Origin: an uncultured Eubacteriales bacterium
GTDB taxonomy: Bacteria > Bacillota > Clostridia > Lachnospirales > Cellulosilyticaceae
Reading direction: 5' to 3'
Assembly: GCA_900551325.1 (NCBI GenBank)
Contig: URVM01000008.1
Coordinates: 124,001 to 188,000 of the forward strand
Length of the DNA stretch: 64,000 bases
The number at the start of each line of letters is the position of its first letter. Position 1 is the first letter of the stretch. A program made the translations under genes and the position numbers. The notes below the pieces were generated by a model. The model was not told the origin of the DNA, searched no databases, and saw only the letters and a program-made list of their open reading frames with translations. Shown here piece after piece: positions 8,261 to 18,800 of the stretch.

Positions 8261-8918
8261 AGTATTGTTTGAAGGTATAAATATGATAAGGCTTTTAGGT
8301 GGGCTTTGGATTACTTTAAAGATAGCCCTTATTTCTATAGTACTCTCCGCCGTACTAGGTGTTGGCTTTGGTCTTGTAATGAACACTCAGACAAAAGTTA
8401 TAAAGGTATTATCAAGAATATATCTAGAAGCCATTAGGATTATTCCTATATTAGTATGGCTTTTTATCTGGTATTTTGGCATTACTAAAATGTTAAATAT
8501 CCATATAGAAGGAGAAGTGATTGCTGTTCTTGTATTTACTTTATGGGGAACGGGAGAAATGGGAGATTTGGTAAGGGGGGCTATTACTTCATTACCGCGT
8601 CATCAAACAGAATCAGGAAGAGCCATAGGGCTTAAAGAAGAGGAAATTTATCTTTATATTATTATTCCGCAAGCCATAAGGCGCATGTTACCAGGAGCTA
8701 TTAATTTAGCTACTCGTATGATAAAAACTACCTCTCTTGTAGTATTAATTGGTGTTATTGAAGTTGTAAAGGTAGGGCAGCAAATTATAGAAATATCATT
8801 ATTAAAAAATCCAACAGCATCTTTTTGGGTATATGGATTTATTTTCATTTTATATTTTATCTTATGCTATCCTATTTCACTATTATCTAGAAAGCTAGAA
8901 GCCAAGTGGGCTGCATAA
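8241..8918 (+). CDS. Polar amino-acid ABC transporter permease, second subunit
   Basis: 225 residues with about five membrane segments. Signature loop ESGRAIGLKEEEIYLYIIIP and upstream EAIRIIPILVWLFIWYFG. It starts inside the preceding permease gene and ends 15 bases before the ATPase gene, so it is one operon. Together with the first permease it would form the heterodimeric membrane channel for an amino acid, likely cystine or cysteine from context. Confidence 0.9.
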   Translation: MENSGIRVLFEGINMIRLLGGLWITLKIALISIVLSAVLGVGFGLVMNTQTKVIKVLSRIYLEAIRIIPILVWLFIWYFGITKMLNIHIEGEVIAVLVFTLWGTGEMGDLVRGAITSLPRHQTESGRAIGLKEEEIYLYIIIPQAIRRMLPGAINLATRMIKTTSLVVLIGVIEVVKVGQQIIEISLLKNPTASFWVYGFIFILYFILCYPISLLSRKLEAKWAA

Positions 8919-8933
8919 AGGGGGGAGGACTAA

Positions 8934-9689
8934 ATGAAAAAAGATGATGAGGTTTTAATTAGCATAAAAGACTTGAGTAAAAGTTACGATCAAGTACAAG
9001 TTTTAAATCATATAAATATAGACGTGCATAAAGGTGAGGTAGTTGTAGTACTAGGGCCTTCTGGGTGTGGCAAAAGTACACTTTTAAGATGTTTAAATGG
9101 ACTAGAGCCTATACAAGAGGGAGAAATCATATTAGATGGTGAAGTCATTACTACAAAAGAAACCAAGTGGTATGAGGTTAGACAAAAAATTGGTATGGTA
9201 TTTCAAAGCTATGACCTGTTCCCGCATATGACTATTATGGATAATATTTTGTTAGGACCTATAAAGGTACAAAAAAGGTCCAAAGAAGAAGCCTATGAAC
9301 AAGCGAGTAAACTTTTAGAGAGAATAGGCTTATCAGAGAAGAAAAATGCTTATCCAAGACAGCTTTCAGGCGGACAAAAACAAAGAGTTGCTATTGTAAG
9401 AGCACTTTGTATGAATCCTCAAGTTATGCTTTTTGATGAAGTAACAGCTGCACTAGACCCCGAAATGGTTAGAGAAGTATTAGATGTAATGTTAGAGCTT
9501 GCTAAATCAGGTATGACTATGGTTATTGTTACTCATGAGATGGAATTTGCAAAAGCAGTAGCAGATAGAGTCATATTTATGGATGAAGGATGTATCTGTG
9601 AAGAAAGTCAGCCAGAAGAATTTTTTACCAATCCACAAACTGAAAGGGCTAAGCAGTTTTTAAATATGTTTAGTTTCAAGACATCATAA
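8934..9689 (+). CDS. Polar amino-acid ABC transporter ATP-binding protein
   Basis: 251 residues. Walker A GPSGCGKST, Q-loop VFQSYDLFPH, signature LSGGQKQR, Walker B VMLFDEVTAALD, switch His in VTHEMEFAKAVADRV. The FQ-YDLFPHMT sequence is characteristic of the GlnQ/HisP amino-acid importer ATPases. The typical Glu-Pro-T-S after Walker B is E-V-T-A here, which retains the catalytic Glu. A GGGGGAGG ribosome site lies before the ATG. Confidence 0.95.
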   Translation: MKKDDEVLISIKDLSKSYDQVQVLNHINIDVHKGEVVVVLGPSGCGKSTLLRCLNGLEPIQEGEIILDGEVITTKETKWYEVRQKIGMVFQSYDLFPHMTIMDNILLGPIKVQKRSKEEAYEQASKLLERIGLSEKKNAYPRQLSGGQKQRVAIVRALCMNPQVMLFDEVTAALDPEMVREVLDVMLELAKSGMTMVIVTHEMEFAKAVADRVIFMDEGCICEESQPEEFFTNPQTERAKQFLNMFSFKTS

Positions 9690-9856
9690 AAGAAGCTAAA
9701 TTAAAGTGTAGGTAAGTCTATAAGTTAAAGGTTGGGTAGAAATAAAGCATAATAAATAAAGTTTAATAAATAAGAAGTAGATAAAATAATAAACATTAAT
9801 TTCAGTAGAAATTATAAATTATAGATTTTAAATTATAAATATGGGGAGACGAGAAT

Positions 9857-10723
9857 ATGAAAAGAAATAGAAGTATATTAGTTTTTGTAACAGCTTTTTT
9901 AGTCCTGGTTTTAGGAGTTGTAGGTTATAGTATTTATAATAAAGGGAATGGAGAGAATAGTTCAGTATCTGCCTTAGATAAAATAAAAGAAAAGGGTGTT
10001 GTTCGCATAGGTGTATTTAGTGATAAACCACCTTTTGGTTATATAGATGCTAATGGTGAAAATCAAGGATTTGATGTATATATTGCTAAGCGTTTTGCTA
10101 AAGATTTATTAGGAGATGAAAGTAAAGTAGAATTTGTACTTGTAGAAGCAGCTAGTCGTGTAGAGTATTTAGAAGCTAATAAAGTTGATATTATTTTAGC
10201 CAACTTTACAGTGACTGAGGAGCGTAAAGAAAAAGTTGACTTTGCAAATCCTTATATGCAAGTAGCTCTTGGTGTAGTTTCACCAGAGGGTAAAGTAATA
10301 ACAGATGTAGAAGAACTTAAAGGGCAAAAACTTATTGTAAATAAAGGAACAACAGCTGAGACTTATTTTACCAAGAATTATCCCGATATTGAACTTTTAA
10401 AATATGATCAAAATACAGAAGCTTTCCAAGCATTAAAAGATGGTCGTGGTGTAGCACTTGCCCATGATAATACACTTCTTTTTGCATGGGCTAAGGAAAA
10501 TACTGGTTATACAGTGGGCGTTCCAACTTTAGGTAGTTTAGATACAATTGCACCTGCTGTTAAGAAGGGAAATACTGAACTTTTAAGTTGGATTAATGAA
10601 GAATTAACAACACTAGGTAAGGAGTCTTTCATTCATGAAGCGTATGAAGCAACATTAAAACCTGCCTACGGTGACACTATTGACCCAGAGAAGATTGTTA
10701 TAGAAGGTGGCGTTATTAAGTAA
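9857..10723 (+). CDS. Amino-acid ABC transporter substrate-binding protein, membrane-anchored
   Basis: 288 residues. One N-terminal hydrophobic helix (about 8-27) is followed by a type-II periplasmic-binding fold of family 3: GVVRIGVFSDKPPFGYID, GFDVYIAKRFAKDLLG, ANFTVTEERKEKVDFANPY, LKGQKLIVNKGTTAE. There is no lipobox cysteine, so the protein is probably held by an uncleaved signal anchor or released. The overall pattern resembles cysteine-binding proteins of the CjaA/BspA kind, and the neighbouring cysK agrees. A 167-base AT-rich spacer without an obvious terminator separates it from the ATPase gene. Confidence 0.88.
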   Translation: MKRNRSILVFVTAFLVLVLGVVGYSIYNKGNGENSSVSALDKIKEKGVVRIGVFSDKPPFGYIDANGENQGFDVYIAKRFAKDLLGDESKVEFVLVEAASRVEYLEANKVDIILANFTVTEERKEKVDFANPYMQVALGVVSPEGKVITDVEELKGQKLIVNKGTTAETYFTKNYPDIELLKYDQNTEAFQALKDGRGVALAHDNTLLFAWAKENTGYTVGVPTLGSLDTIAPAVKKGNTELLSWINEELTTLGKESFIHEAYEATLKPAYGDTIDPEKIVIEGGVIK

Positions 10724-10742
10724 TATAAGTAGTGGAAGTATC

Positions 10743-10771
10743 TTGACAACTTTAAAGCCTTTCTCTATACT
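10743..10771 (+). promoter_or_regulatory. Sigma-A promoter of the HAD phosphatase gene
   Basis: TTGACA (10743-10748), exactly 17 bases, TATACT (10766-10771). Confidence 0.8.
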
Positions 10772-10801
10772 AGTTCTAATTATCTAGAAGGAGGTTAGAA
10801 C

Positions 10802-11530
10802 ATGAAAAATGTTGCAGCATTTTTTGATATAGATGGTACCATTTATAGAGAAGGGCTTATTACAGAAGTCTTTAAGAAAATGATTAAATATGAACTTATA
10901 GATGCCAGCAAATGGCATAGTGATGTAAGACCAGCATTTGTAAGCTGGGATAAAAGACAAGGCGATTATGATACTTATTTGTTGAAGATGATAGATGTAT
11001 ATAAAGACGCTGTAAAAGGAACAACACCCTACCATATGGAATATGTTGCTAAAAAGGTTATAGAGCAAAAGGGTGATCGTGTCTACACTTTTTCAAGACA
11101 GCGTATTAACCACCATAAACAAGAAGGACATAAAGTTATAGCTATATCAGGTTCACCTATTGAGCTTGTAAAAGAAATGTCTAACAAATATGGTATGGAT
11201 GATTATCGTGGAACTATTTATAGAGTAAATGAAGAAGGGACTTATAGTGGTGAGATTATACCTATGTGGGATTCAGTAAGCAAACGACGTGCTATACTTG
11301 ATATGGTGGATAAATATAATATTGACTTAGATTCAAGTTATGCTTATGGTGATACAACAGGGGATTTAACTATGCTTAAAATGGTAGGTCATCCTTATGC
11401 TATTAATCCAACAAAAGAACTTCTTAGTAAAATATTAGAAGATGAACAACTAAAAGAAAAGATTACCATTATTGTAGAAAGAAAAGATGTAACTTATAGA
11501 ATGCCTCTAGAACATTTAGACTTAATATAA
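10802..11530 (+). CDS. HAD superfamily phosphatase, subfamily IB (SerB-like)
   Basis: 242 residues. Motif I FDIDGT (nucleophile and acid Asp), motif II AISGSP, and motif IV YGDTTGDLTML are intact, with the alpha-helical cap between motifs I and II typical of subfamily IB. These enzymes remove phosphate from small molecules such as phosphoserine; the substrate here is unknown. A GAAGGAGG ribosome site precedes the ATG and a consensus promoter lies 30 bases upstream, so it is probably a separate unit from the transporter. Confidence 0.85.
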   Translation: MKNVAAFFDIDGTIYREGLITEVFKKMIKYELIDASKWHSDVRPAFVSWDKRQGDYDTYLLKMIDVYKDAVKGTTPYHMEYVAKKVIEQKGDRVYTFSRQRINHHKQEGHKVIAISGSPIELVKEMSNKYGMDDYRGTIYRVNEEGTYSGEIIPMWDSVSKRRAILDMVDKYNIDLDSSYAYGDTTGDLTMLKMVGHPYAINPTKELLSKILEDEQLKEKITIIVERKDVTYRMPLEHLDLI

Positions 11531-11540
11531 AATAAAAATA

Positions 11541-11569
11541 TTGAATAAGGTGAATATATTCCTTATAAT
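11541..11569 (+). promoter_or_regulatory. Promoter of small membrane protein gene
   Basis: TTGAAT (11541-11546), 17 bases, TATAAT (11564-11569). The spacer contains the near-palindrome AAGGTGAATATATTCCTT, a possible operator. Confidence 0.7.
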
Positions 11570-11608
11570 AAATACAAAATAAGCGAACCATAAAAGGGGA
11601 ATAAAATA

Positions 11609-11773
11609 ATGCAAAAAGCTTTTTATGAAGAAAAGTGGTTTTGGTATATTATTTTAGCTATTATAGTGGTATTAAGTGTAACAAAAAGTAATAAAATTAT
11701 ATTAAAGAGTGTTGGAAGTGGTAATGGTAATGCTAATGGAGCTGGGCTTGACACTCTAAGAAATAATTCATAA
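11609..11773 (+). CDS. Small single-span membrane protein
   Basis: 54 residues beginning MQKAFYEEKWFWY. A hydrophobic helix at about residues 12-24 (YIILAIIVVLSV) is followed by a Lys-rich stretch and a Gly/Asn-rich tail (GSGNGNANGAG). It has its own promoter, an AAAAGGGGA ribosome site, and a terminator directly after it, all of which argue for a real gene. I do not recognise the family. Confidence 0.7.
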   Translation: MQKAFYEEKWFWYIILAIIVVLSVTKSNKIILKSVGSGNGNANGAGLDTLRNNS

Positions 11774-11787
11774 GTAATAACATCTAT

Positions 11788-11819
11788 AAACTGCCTCATA
11801 TGAATAGGGGCAGTTTTTG
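11788..11819 (+). terminator. Intrinsic terminator after small membrane protein gene
   Basis: AAACTGCC pairs with GGCAGTTT, 12-base loop, then TTTGTT. Confidence 0.8.
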
Positions 11820-11897
11820 TTAAATTAATTTAACTTGACATAAGCTTATGAATATGCAAAAATAAGGAAAATTTAAATAGAAAAGGCAGGGGAAATA

Positions 11898-12311
11898 ATG
11901 AAAGCATTAGAACATTATAAACAAATACTAGAAACAAAGGGTGTAGTAGTTGATGCAGGTATTTTAAAGAATGAAGCACATTATTTTGCTAAGATTTATA
12001 TAGCTCATAAGCTTGAAGAGGTAGGCTGTGAAGAAGAAGCTTATGAAATATTGCGTTATCTTTATGAAAAAAGTGCAGTACGTTTTGATAAAGAAGTCTT
12101 TGCAAGTTATGAAGATTATGTAGAAGAGAAAGTAAAATATTTTGTAAGTCTTGCAAATCTAAGTTATAAGGTTACAGGAAATCCAGCTCAAAGTATTCCT
12201 TATTTAGATGAGGCTTTAATTGCAATAGATGGAGAAGAAAGTTCATATCCATATATTGATAGAGCAGAGATTAAAAAATTAAGAGATCATTATAGAAGCC
12301 TAGTGGGATAA
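11898..12311 (+). CDS. Hypothetical helical cytoplasmic protein
   Basis: 137 residues, acidic and predicted all-helical, with Tyr/Ala-spaced helices (HYFAKIYIAHKLEEVGCEEE, YFVSLANLSYKVTGNPAQSI) that look like two or three degenerate TPR-type repeats. GGCAGGGGA precedes the ATG. A possible promoter is TTGACA at 11835-11840 with TGC and a poor -10 17 bases on. A strong terminator overlaps the stop codon. No function can be assigned. Confidence 0.75.
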   Translation: MKALEHYKQILETKGVVVDAGILKNEAHYFAKIYIAHKLEEVGCEEEAYEILRYLYEKSAVRFDKEVFASYEDYVEEKVKYFVSLANLSYKVTGNPAQSIPYLDEALIAIDGEESSYPYIDRAEIKKLRDHYRSLVG

Positions 12312-12333
12312 ATAACCACTAGGTTGTTTTTTT
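12299..12333 (+). terminator. Intrinsic terminator overlapping the stop codon
   Basis: CCTAGTGG / CCACTAGG stem, 9-base loop containing the TAA stop region, followed by TTGTTTTTTT. It isolates the helical-protein gene from addB. Confidence 0.9.
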
Positions 12334-12405
12334 GGAAAAACCATGTCTAAATCCTAAAGAATTGATATAATAGAAGAAAAGTTTAATTAAGAAGGAGGAA
12401 GGCAT

Positions 12406-15400
12406 GTGGTAGAGTTTATATTAGGAACGGCAAGAAGTGGAAAGACCACTATATGTTATAAAGAGATTCAAGAAGCATTAAAAGAAGAAGTATATCACAA
12501 CCTTATTATGCTAGTGCCAGAGCAGTTTAACTTACAAGTACAAATGGAACTGGCAAAACTTCTTAAACCAGGACTTCTACGTGTAGAAGTGATGAGTTTT
12601 AAAAACTTAGCTAAAAAAGTTTTAAAAGAAGTGGGTGGTATGAAAGAACCACTTATAGATGATTTAGAACGTGTAATGATATTAAAAAAATTGTTAGAAC
12701 AACATAAAAAAGAATTAACGTACTATAAAACCAGCTATCATAATGAAGGATTTGTAGATGGAATGAATCGTCTTATTACTATCTTTGAACAAAATGAAGT
12801 GGACAAGCAAGTACTTACTTCATTAACCCAAGATGATAAAAGTAGTGATGTATTTAAATGCAAAATGCAAGATATAACTGCAATTAATGAATGGTTTCAT
12901 AGTTTTATTAAGGAGCGTTTTGTAACTGTTGAAAAAACCATGGAAAGACTAGCTGCTTCAGTTTCAAAAAGTCACTATTTGAATGAAGCCATTGTATGGA
13001 TTGATGGATTTTATGGATTTACGGCAACACAAATAAAAATAATAGAAGAGTTAATGCATAAAGTACAAAAGGTAGTTATTACCCTTCCTATCGATCGTCA
13101 TTATGATAAGGGGGAATACGTTTATCCTAACAATCCTTTTTATGATAGTATTAAAAATTATCAAGCTCTTTTAAAACGTTGTGAAGTAGGAAATGTATCT
13201 ACTAAGACAGAGGTTCTAAAAAATGAAGAAGTGGAAGTAGATCCATTAGCATATCTTAGAGAAAATTATTTAAAAGCCTATGCTAAGCCATATTCAAAAG
13301 GGCAAGAGGCTATTAGGCTTACAAGCTGTTCTTCAAAAGATGATGAAGTAGTACAAGTAGCAAGACAGATGATAAAACTTGTACGAGATGAGGACTATCG
13401 CTATCATGAAATGGCTGTACTTGTAGGAGATGTGGGTCAATATAAATCTACAATTATAAGTGTGTTTAAAGAATATGGTATTCCAGTGTTTATAGATGCT
13501 AAAAAAAGTATTCATACTAATAGTTTAGTAGCTGTTATCGATGGGGTACTAGATGTTTTAACTACTAATTGGAGCTATAAAAGTATGATGACTTTCTTAC
13601 GCTTTAATATGTTAAATATTACCCGTGAGGAAATTGATTTACTAGAAAACTATATGCTTGAACATGGTATTCAAAACAAGAAGAAGTGGCAAGGTGAATG
13701 GGAAAGAGAAAGTAAAGGGGTAGATTTAGCTTATATAAATGAAATTAAAGCTAAGGTAATGGAACCTCTTATAGCTTTAGAAGAAAGTTTACAAAAAGAA
13801 AAAGATTCAAGTGGCAAAATAACAATACAAGAGGCAAGTAAAGCTGTCTTTGGATTCCTTGAGCATATAGGTGCTTATGATACAATACAAAATCATATTG
13901 CATACTATAAGGCAAAAGGTGAACGAGCACTTGAACTTGAAAATACACAAATATGGGGACAGGTTGTGGATACTTTAGAGCGACTAGTAGACCTACTTGG
14001 GGATGAAAAAGTAAATCTAAAAACTTATAAAAACATTTTAAAAACTAGTTTTAACTATATTGAAATAGGTATTATCCCACCATCTAAAGATCAAGTCATT
14101 GTAGGAAGTGTAGATAGAAGCCGTATTCCTCAAGTAAAGGCACTCTTTATTTTAGGTGTAAATGAAGGGGTAATTCCTAAGGTAGATGAAGGTATGCCTT
14201 TGTTTTCTGATATGGATAAACTTACTTTAATGCAGTTATGTGAAACAGAAGATGAGAAGTTGTCAAGACTGTATAATGTTATGATTCATAATCCTTTATA
14301 CTTGGGACAGTTCTTAGTTTACTACGCCTTTACACGTGCAAGTAAGAAACTCTATATAAGTACTATTCAAGCAGATGAAACTGGTAAGGTACTAAGACCT
14401 TCTATAGTATTTTATAAGTTAAAGAAGCTCTTTAGTATGGAAGAAGAGAATAAAGAACCGTTAGATGTATTTCAACATCCTCGTCCAGCACTTGGCTATG
14501 TAGGCTGGGAAATGAGAAGATATTTAGATGGTCAAGGTGAAGAAGGCCCTTGGCAAGATGCAGTAAGTTGGTTTATGACTTCTTCTAAGTGGCAAGAGAA
14601 GTTTAAACATTTAACTACCTATATGACCTATAGTAATCAACAAGAGCAACTAAAAGAGGAAAATGCAAAGTTACTTTATAGTGAAGGTTTAGTAACAAAT
14701 ATTTCTCAGTTAGAGCTTTACCGTAATTGTCCATGTTGTTACTTTATTCGCTATGGACTAAAGGCTTCAGAACGAAGAATACTACAGTGGAATGCAGCAG
14801 ACCTAGGAACTTTATTCCACCATATTTTAGAACGTTATCCAAAGGAACTTAAGAAACGTCATATAACATGGACTACAGCTACCGAGGTACAACAAGATGA
14901 ATGTATCGAAGAATCTATACGTTATAGTGCAGCTAAGTTAAGCCAAAATGCAAAGCAAGATGGACGTTTTCACTATACTCTAAAGAAGGCACACAAAATG
15001 ACAAAGCGCGCTATTAATGCGCTTACCTATCAACTAAGTGCAGGGGAATTTGTACCAGAAGCTTATGAAGTAAGCTTTGGAAGTGAAGAGATGCCACCTA
15101 TTGAAATAGTGCTAGATGATGAACATACTATTTGGCTTAAAGGACAAATTGACCGTGTAGACGTATATATGAAAGACGATGATAGTCGGTATATAAAAGT
15201 ACTAGACTATAAGTCTGGAAATAAAAACTTTAGTCTTTTAGAGCTATATCATGGATTACAACTTCAGCTTTTACTCTATCTAGATGCTTACTTACGCTTA
15301 AATGAGAAAAATAAAGCAGCAGGAATGTTTTATTTCCACATCGATACCCGTACTATTAAGTATGAAACTGGTATGGCTATTAGTGATGCCCTTACGAAAC

Positions 15401-15822
15401 AACTCAAGCAGTACAAGCTTTCTGGCTTAAGCATAGATGACTTAGATATTTTAGAGAAATTAGAAACAGGCATTAAAGGTGAGATTATACCAGCCAAAGT
15501 GAAGAAGGATGGTACACTTGGTAGTACATCACAAGTAGCAAGTGAAGGCCAGTTCAAAGCATTAATTGGGTATATGCATGAGCTTATTCATGGCTTAGGA
15601 AAAGATATGATATCAGGTAAAATTAGTGCAAAACCTTGTAAATTAAAAGATAAGGATGCCTGTGCTTTCTGTAAATATCATACTATTTGTCAATTCGATA
15701 CAAGCACAAAAGATAATAGTTACAACCAACTTGAAACATTAGGCAACAAAGAAATATGGGAAAAACTTTTGAAAGGAGGAAAGTCAGATGGCATGGACAC
15801 CGATGCAACAAGCGGCCATTGA
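12406..15822 (+). CDS. addB: ATP-dependent helicase/nuclease subunit B (AddB)
   Basis: 1138 residues, starting from GTG behind GAAGGAGGAAG. An extended -10 (TGATATAAT near 12363-12371) lies upstream. Walker A GTARSGKT is at residues 7-14. The C-terminal RecB-family nuclease has the LDYKSG motif. The four iron-sulfur cysteines characteristic of AddB appear as one in YRNCPCC (C775 to C778) and C1086, C1089 and C1095 near the C-terminus, with the same 3- and 6-residue spacing as in Bacillus. AddAB resects double-strand breaks and recognises Chi for RecA-dependent repair. It overlaps addA by 35 bases, indicating translational coupling. Confidence 0.95.
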   Translation: MVEFILGTARSGKTTICYKEIQEALKEEVYHNLIMLVPEQFNLQVQMELAKLLKPGLLRVEVMSFKNLAKKVLKEVGGMKEPLIDDLERVMILKKLLEQHKKELTYYKTSYHNEGFVDGMNRLITIFEQNEVDKQVLTSLTQDDKSSDVFKCKMQDITAINEWFHSFIKERFVTVEKTMERLAASVSKSHYLNEAIVWIDGFYGFTATQIKIIEELMHKVQKVVITLPIDRHYDKGEYVYPNNPFYDSIKNYQALLKRCEVGNVSTKTEVLKNEEVEVDPLAYLRENYLKAYAKPYSKGQEAIRLTSCSSKDDEVVQVARQMIKLVRDEDYRYHEMAVLVGDVGQYKSTIISVFKEYGIPVFIDAKKSIHTNSLVAVIDGVLDVLTTNWSYKSMMTFLRFNMLNITREEIDLLENYMLEHGIQNKKKWQGEWERESKGVDLAYINEIKAKVMEPLIALEESLQKEKDSSGKITIQEASKAVFGFLEHIGAYDTIQNHIAYYKAKGERALELENTQIWGQVVDTLERLVDLLGDEKVNLKTYKNILKTSFNYIEIGIIPPSKDQVIVGSVDRSRIPQVKALFILGVNEGVIPKVDEGMPLFSDMDKLTLMQLCETEDEKLSRLYNVMIHNPLYLGQFLVYYAFTRASKKLYISTIQADETGKVLRPSIVFYKLKKLFSMEEENKEPLDVFQHPRPALGYVGWEMRRYLDGQGEEGPWQDAVSWFMTSSKWQEKFKHLTTYMTYSNQQEQLKEENAKLLYSEGLVTNISQLELYRNCPCCYFIRYGLKASERRILQWNAADLGTLFHHILERYPKELKKRHITWTTATEVQQDECIEESIRYSAAKLSQNAKQDGRFHYTLKKAHKMTKRAINALTYQLSAGEFVPEAYEVSFGSEEMPPIEIVLDDEHTIWLKGQIDRVDVYMKDDDSRYIKVLDYKSGNKNFSLLELYHGLQLQLLLYLDAYLRLNEKNKAAGMFYFHIDTRTIKYETGMAISDALTKQLKQYKLSGLSIDDLDILEKLETGIKGEIIPAKVKKDGTLGSTSQVASEGQFKALIGYMHELIHGLGKDMISGKISAKPCKLKDKDACAFCKYHTICQFDTSTKDNSYNQLETLGNKEIWEKLLKGGKSDGMDTDATSGH

Positions 15823-18800
15823 TAAACGAGGTGCTACTATTTTAGTTTCAGCAGCTGCTGGTTCTGGAAAGACAGCTGTTTTAACTGAACGTGTATTTAA
15901 GAGAATAATGGGAAATGACCAAGAAGCAGGAATTGATATTGATAGGTTTCTAATAGTTACTTTTACAAGTGCAGCAGCTCATGAAATGAAAGAGCGTATT
16001 GCAGATAAGATGAGTAAGGCTATAGAAGAGCTTCAAGAAGCAGAAGAAAATGTAGAAGTAATGGAAAAGGTAGCTTACTTAGAAAAGCAATTAGCCCTTT
16101 TACCTAAGGCTTCTATTTCTACGATCCACTCTTTTTGCTTAAAAGCCATTAAAAACTATTTTACGTATTTAGAAATTGATCCAAATATTAAAGTAGGAAA
16201 TGAATCAGAACTGCAAGTTATGAAACTAGATATATTAGAGGAAATGTTAGAAGAAGCCTTTGAAGAAGAAAATAATGAAGAATTTCTAGAACTAGCAGAT
16301 ACCTATGGGAGTATTCGTGGGCTAGAACCTTTAATGGAACTTATCTTAGACTTATATACTTTCTCAAAGAGTACGATTTTCCCTAATGAATGGCTAGACG
16401 AAATGAGCGAGAAGCTTTGTGAACCTCATAAAGAGATAGGAGAATCTATATGGGAACAAGAGCTGATATTAGAAATACTAGAAGACTTTAAAGACCTTAA
16501 GACCGTTTATGATGAAGCTATAAAGCTTACACGTAAACCTAATGGACCTGCAGCTTATGAAGAAACTTTGGTAAAGGATTTAGAACAAATAGAGCGCATA
16601 TTGGAAGTTCCTACGCATCAGGTAAAAGAGCTTATTGCCTTTATTGATGGAGTAAGCTTTGGTAGACTTCCAAGCAAGAAACAAGAATGCAGTGAAGCTT
16701 TAAAAGAACGTGTAAAAGGCTATAGAGAACTGGCAAAGGATATCGTAAAAAAGGCACAAACAGTTACTAAGCTTTTAAATGACCCTTACCTAAGTAGTAA
16801 GACCTATAAAGCTGGAGAATTAATGAAGACACTGGTAAAATGGGTAAAGGTCTTTGATGAACGCTTTAGTGAAGCTAAGAGAGAAAAAGGATTAGTAGAC
16901 TATAATGACTTAGAACACTTAGCATTAAAACTTTTCGTGACCCATGAAGAAGATGAAAAAGGCCATAAAAAATTAGCTTATACAGAAGTAGCCAAGGAAC
17001 TCTCAGACTTTTATGAAGAGATTTACATTGATGAGTATCAGGATAGTAATGCAGTACAAGAAACCCTTCTAGGAGCTATTGCTTTAGGCAAAGAAGAGGG
17101 GCCAACTCGCTTTATGGTTGGTGATATGAAACAAAGTATTTATCGTTTTAGACTTGCTAATCCCCTCATTTTTGCCGATAAATATGATAGATTTCAAAAG
17201 TTCCATGAAGGACAAGCAGATACAGAGATTTGTATTGACCTTTCACAGAACTTTAGAAGTCGTGCCAATATTTTAAATGCTACCAATGACCTTTTTAAAC
17301 AAATTATGAGTAAGCGTGTAGGTGAACTTTGTTATGATGAAGATGCCCAGCTTAAAGTAGGTAATTTCTATGAAGAAGGAGATTACGAAGCTTATGTGGA
17401 ACAAGTAGCAGACCATGTAGAAGTATGTTTAGTGGAAACACAAGATACAGCTACAAGTAGTGTAGATTCAGCAGAGGACATGGATGAAGAAAGTCCACAA
17501 GAAATCAAAAACATTGAAATTGAAGCAATTATGGTAGCAAAGAAAATAAGTGAACTCTTAAAAGGTGAAGGAAATCCTCAAGTAGTTTTTGATAAGGAAC
17601 AAGGTAAATACCGTAAAGTAGAGCCAAGAGATATTGTTATTCTACTTCGTTCTGTACAAGATAAAGCAAACTTATTTGAAGAAGCTCTTTTAAGAGAAGG
17701 TATTGATGCTTATGCAGATGTAAGTAGTAATTTCTTTGAGGCTATGGAAGTACAGATTATGCTTAGTCTTCTTCAAATTATTGATAATCCAAGACAAGAT
17801 ATTCCATTACTTACTGTGCTACGTTCACCTATGGTTGGGGTAGATTTTGATGAGCTGCTACAAGTTCGTAAGTTAAACGAGGAAGCTGACCTGTATACTA
17901 ATTTAGAACAATATATAAAAGATGATAAGTCTTCAGTCGCCTTAAGGGAGTTTATGGAATTATTAAATGACTATAGACAAGAAGCTACCTTAATGCCCCT
18001 TGAAGAATTAGTAGCAAAATTACTTGTAGAAACAGGTTATTATGCTTATGTAGGTATGCTTCCAGCAGGGGCAAAAAAGAAGGCGAATTTGAAGCTTTTA
18101 AAGAAATATGCAGAGGATTTTGAAGCTAATAGCGGAGTAGGTTTATTCGCTTTTCTTCAATATATGGATAAACTTAAAACCTCAGGTGCTAAAGTTGGAG
18201 AAGCAAAATTAGTAGGAGAAAGTGAAAATCTAGTACAAATTATGACTATTCATAAGAGTAAAGGACTAGAGTTTCCTATTGTTTTTGTTTGTAATACCAA
18301 TAAGCCTTTTAACAACTTAGACATTATGAAAAATGTACTTATGCACCATGAGCTTGGGCTTGGTCCAAAGTATACAGATAGAGATACAAATATTTTGTAT
18401 GAAACACTTCCTTTTGAAGCCATTAAGCGTCGTATTCTTTCCGAAAATATTTCTGAAGAGATGCGTGTCCTTTATGTGGCACTAACAAGAGCTAAAGAAA
18501 AATTATTTATTACTGGAGTCGTAAAAGATTTACAAAGGGAGATCGAAAAATGGAGTCCTTTTGCTATTAGAAATAGTGAAGGCATCTTACCTTTAGGATT
18601 AAGAAAGTCTCCTACTTATTTAAATTGGATTGGAATGAGCTTATTGGCCCATGCTGGGTTTGAAGATTTAAGGACACAATTTTGTCTTGAACCAGCATAT
18701 TTATTTGAAGGAAGCGGAAGATGGAAGTTTAGCTGTGTACACAAAGACTCACTTCTAACTTCTAGCCAAAGCAAGGAGGCGAAAATAGAGCAGAGGGAAA

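Noticed and set aside
10784..11068. 94-codon minus-strand frame overlapping the HAD phosphatase gene
   Set aside because: It overlaps a gene with clear catalytic motifs and has Cys/Phe/Ile-rich composition typical of a shadow frame.
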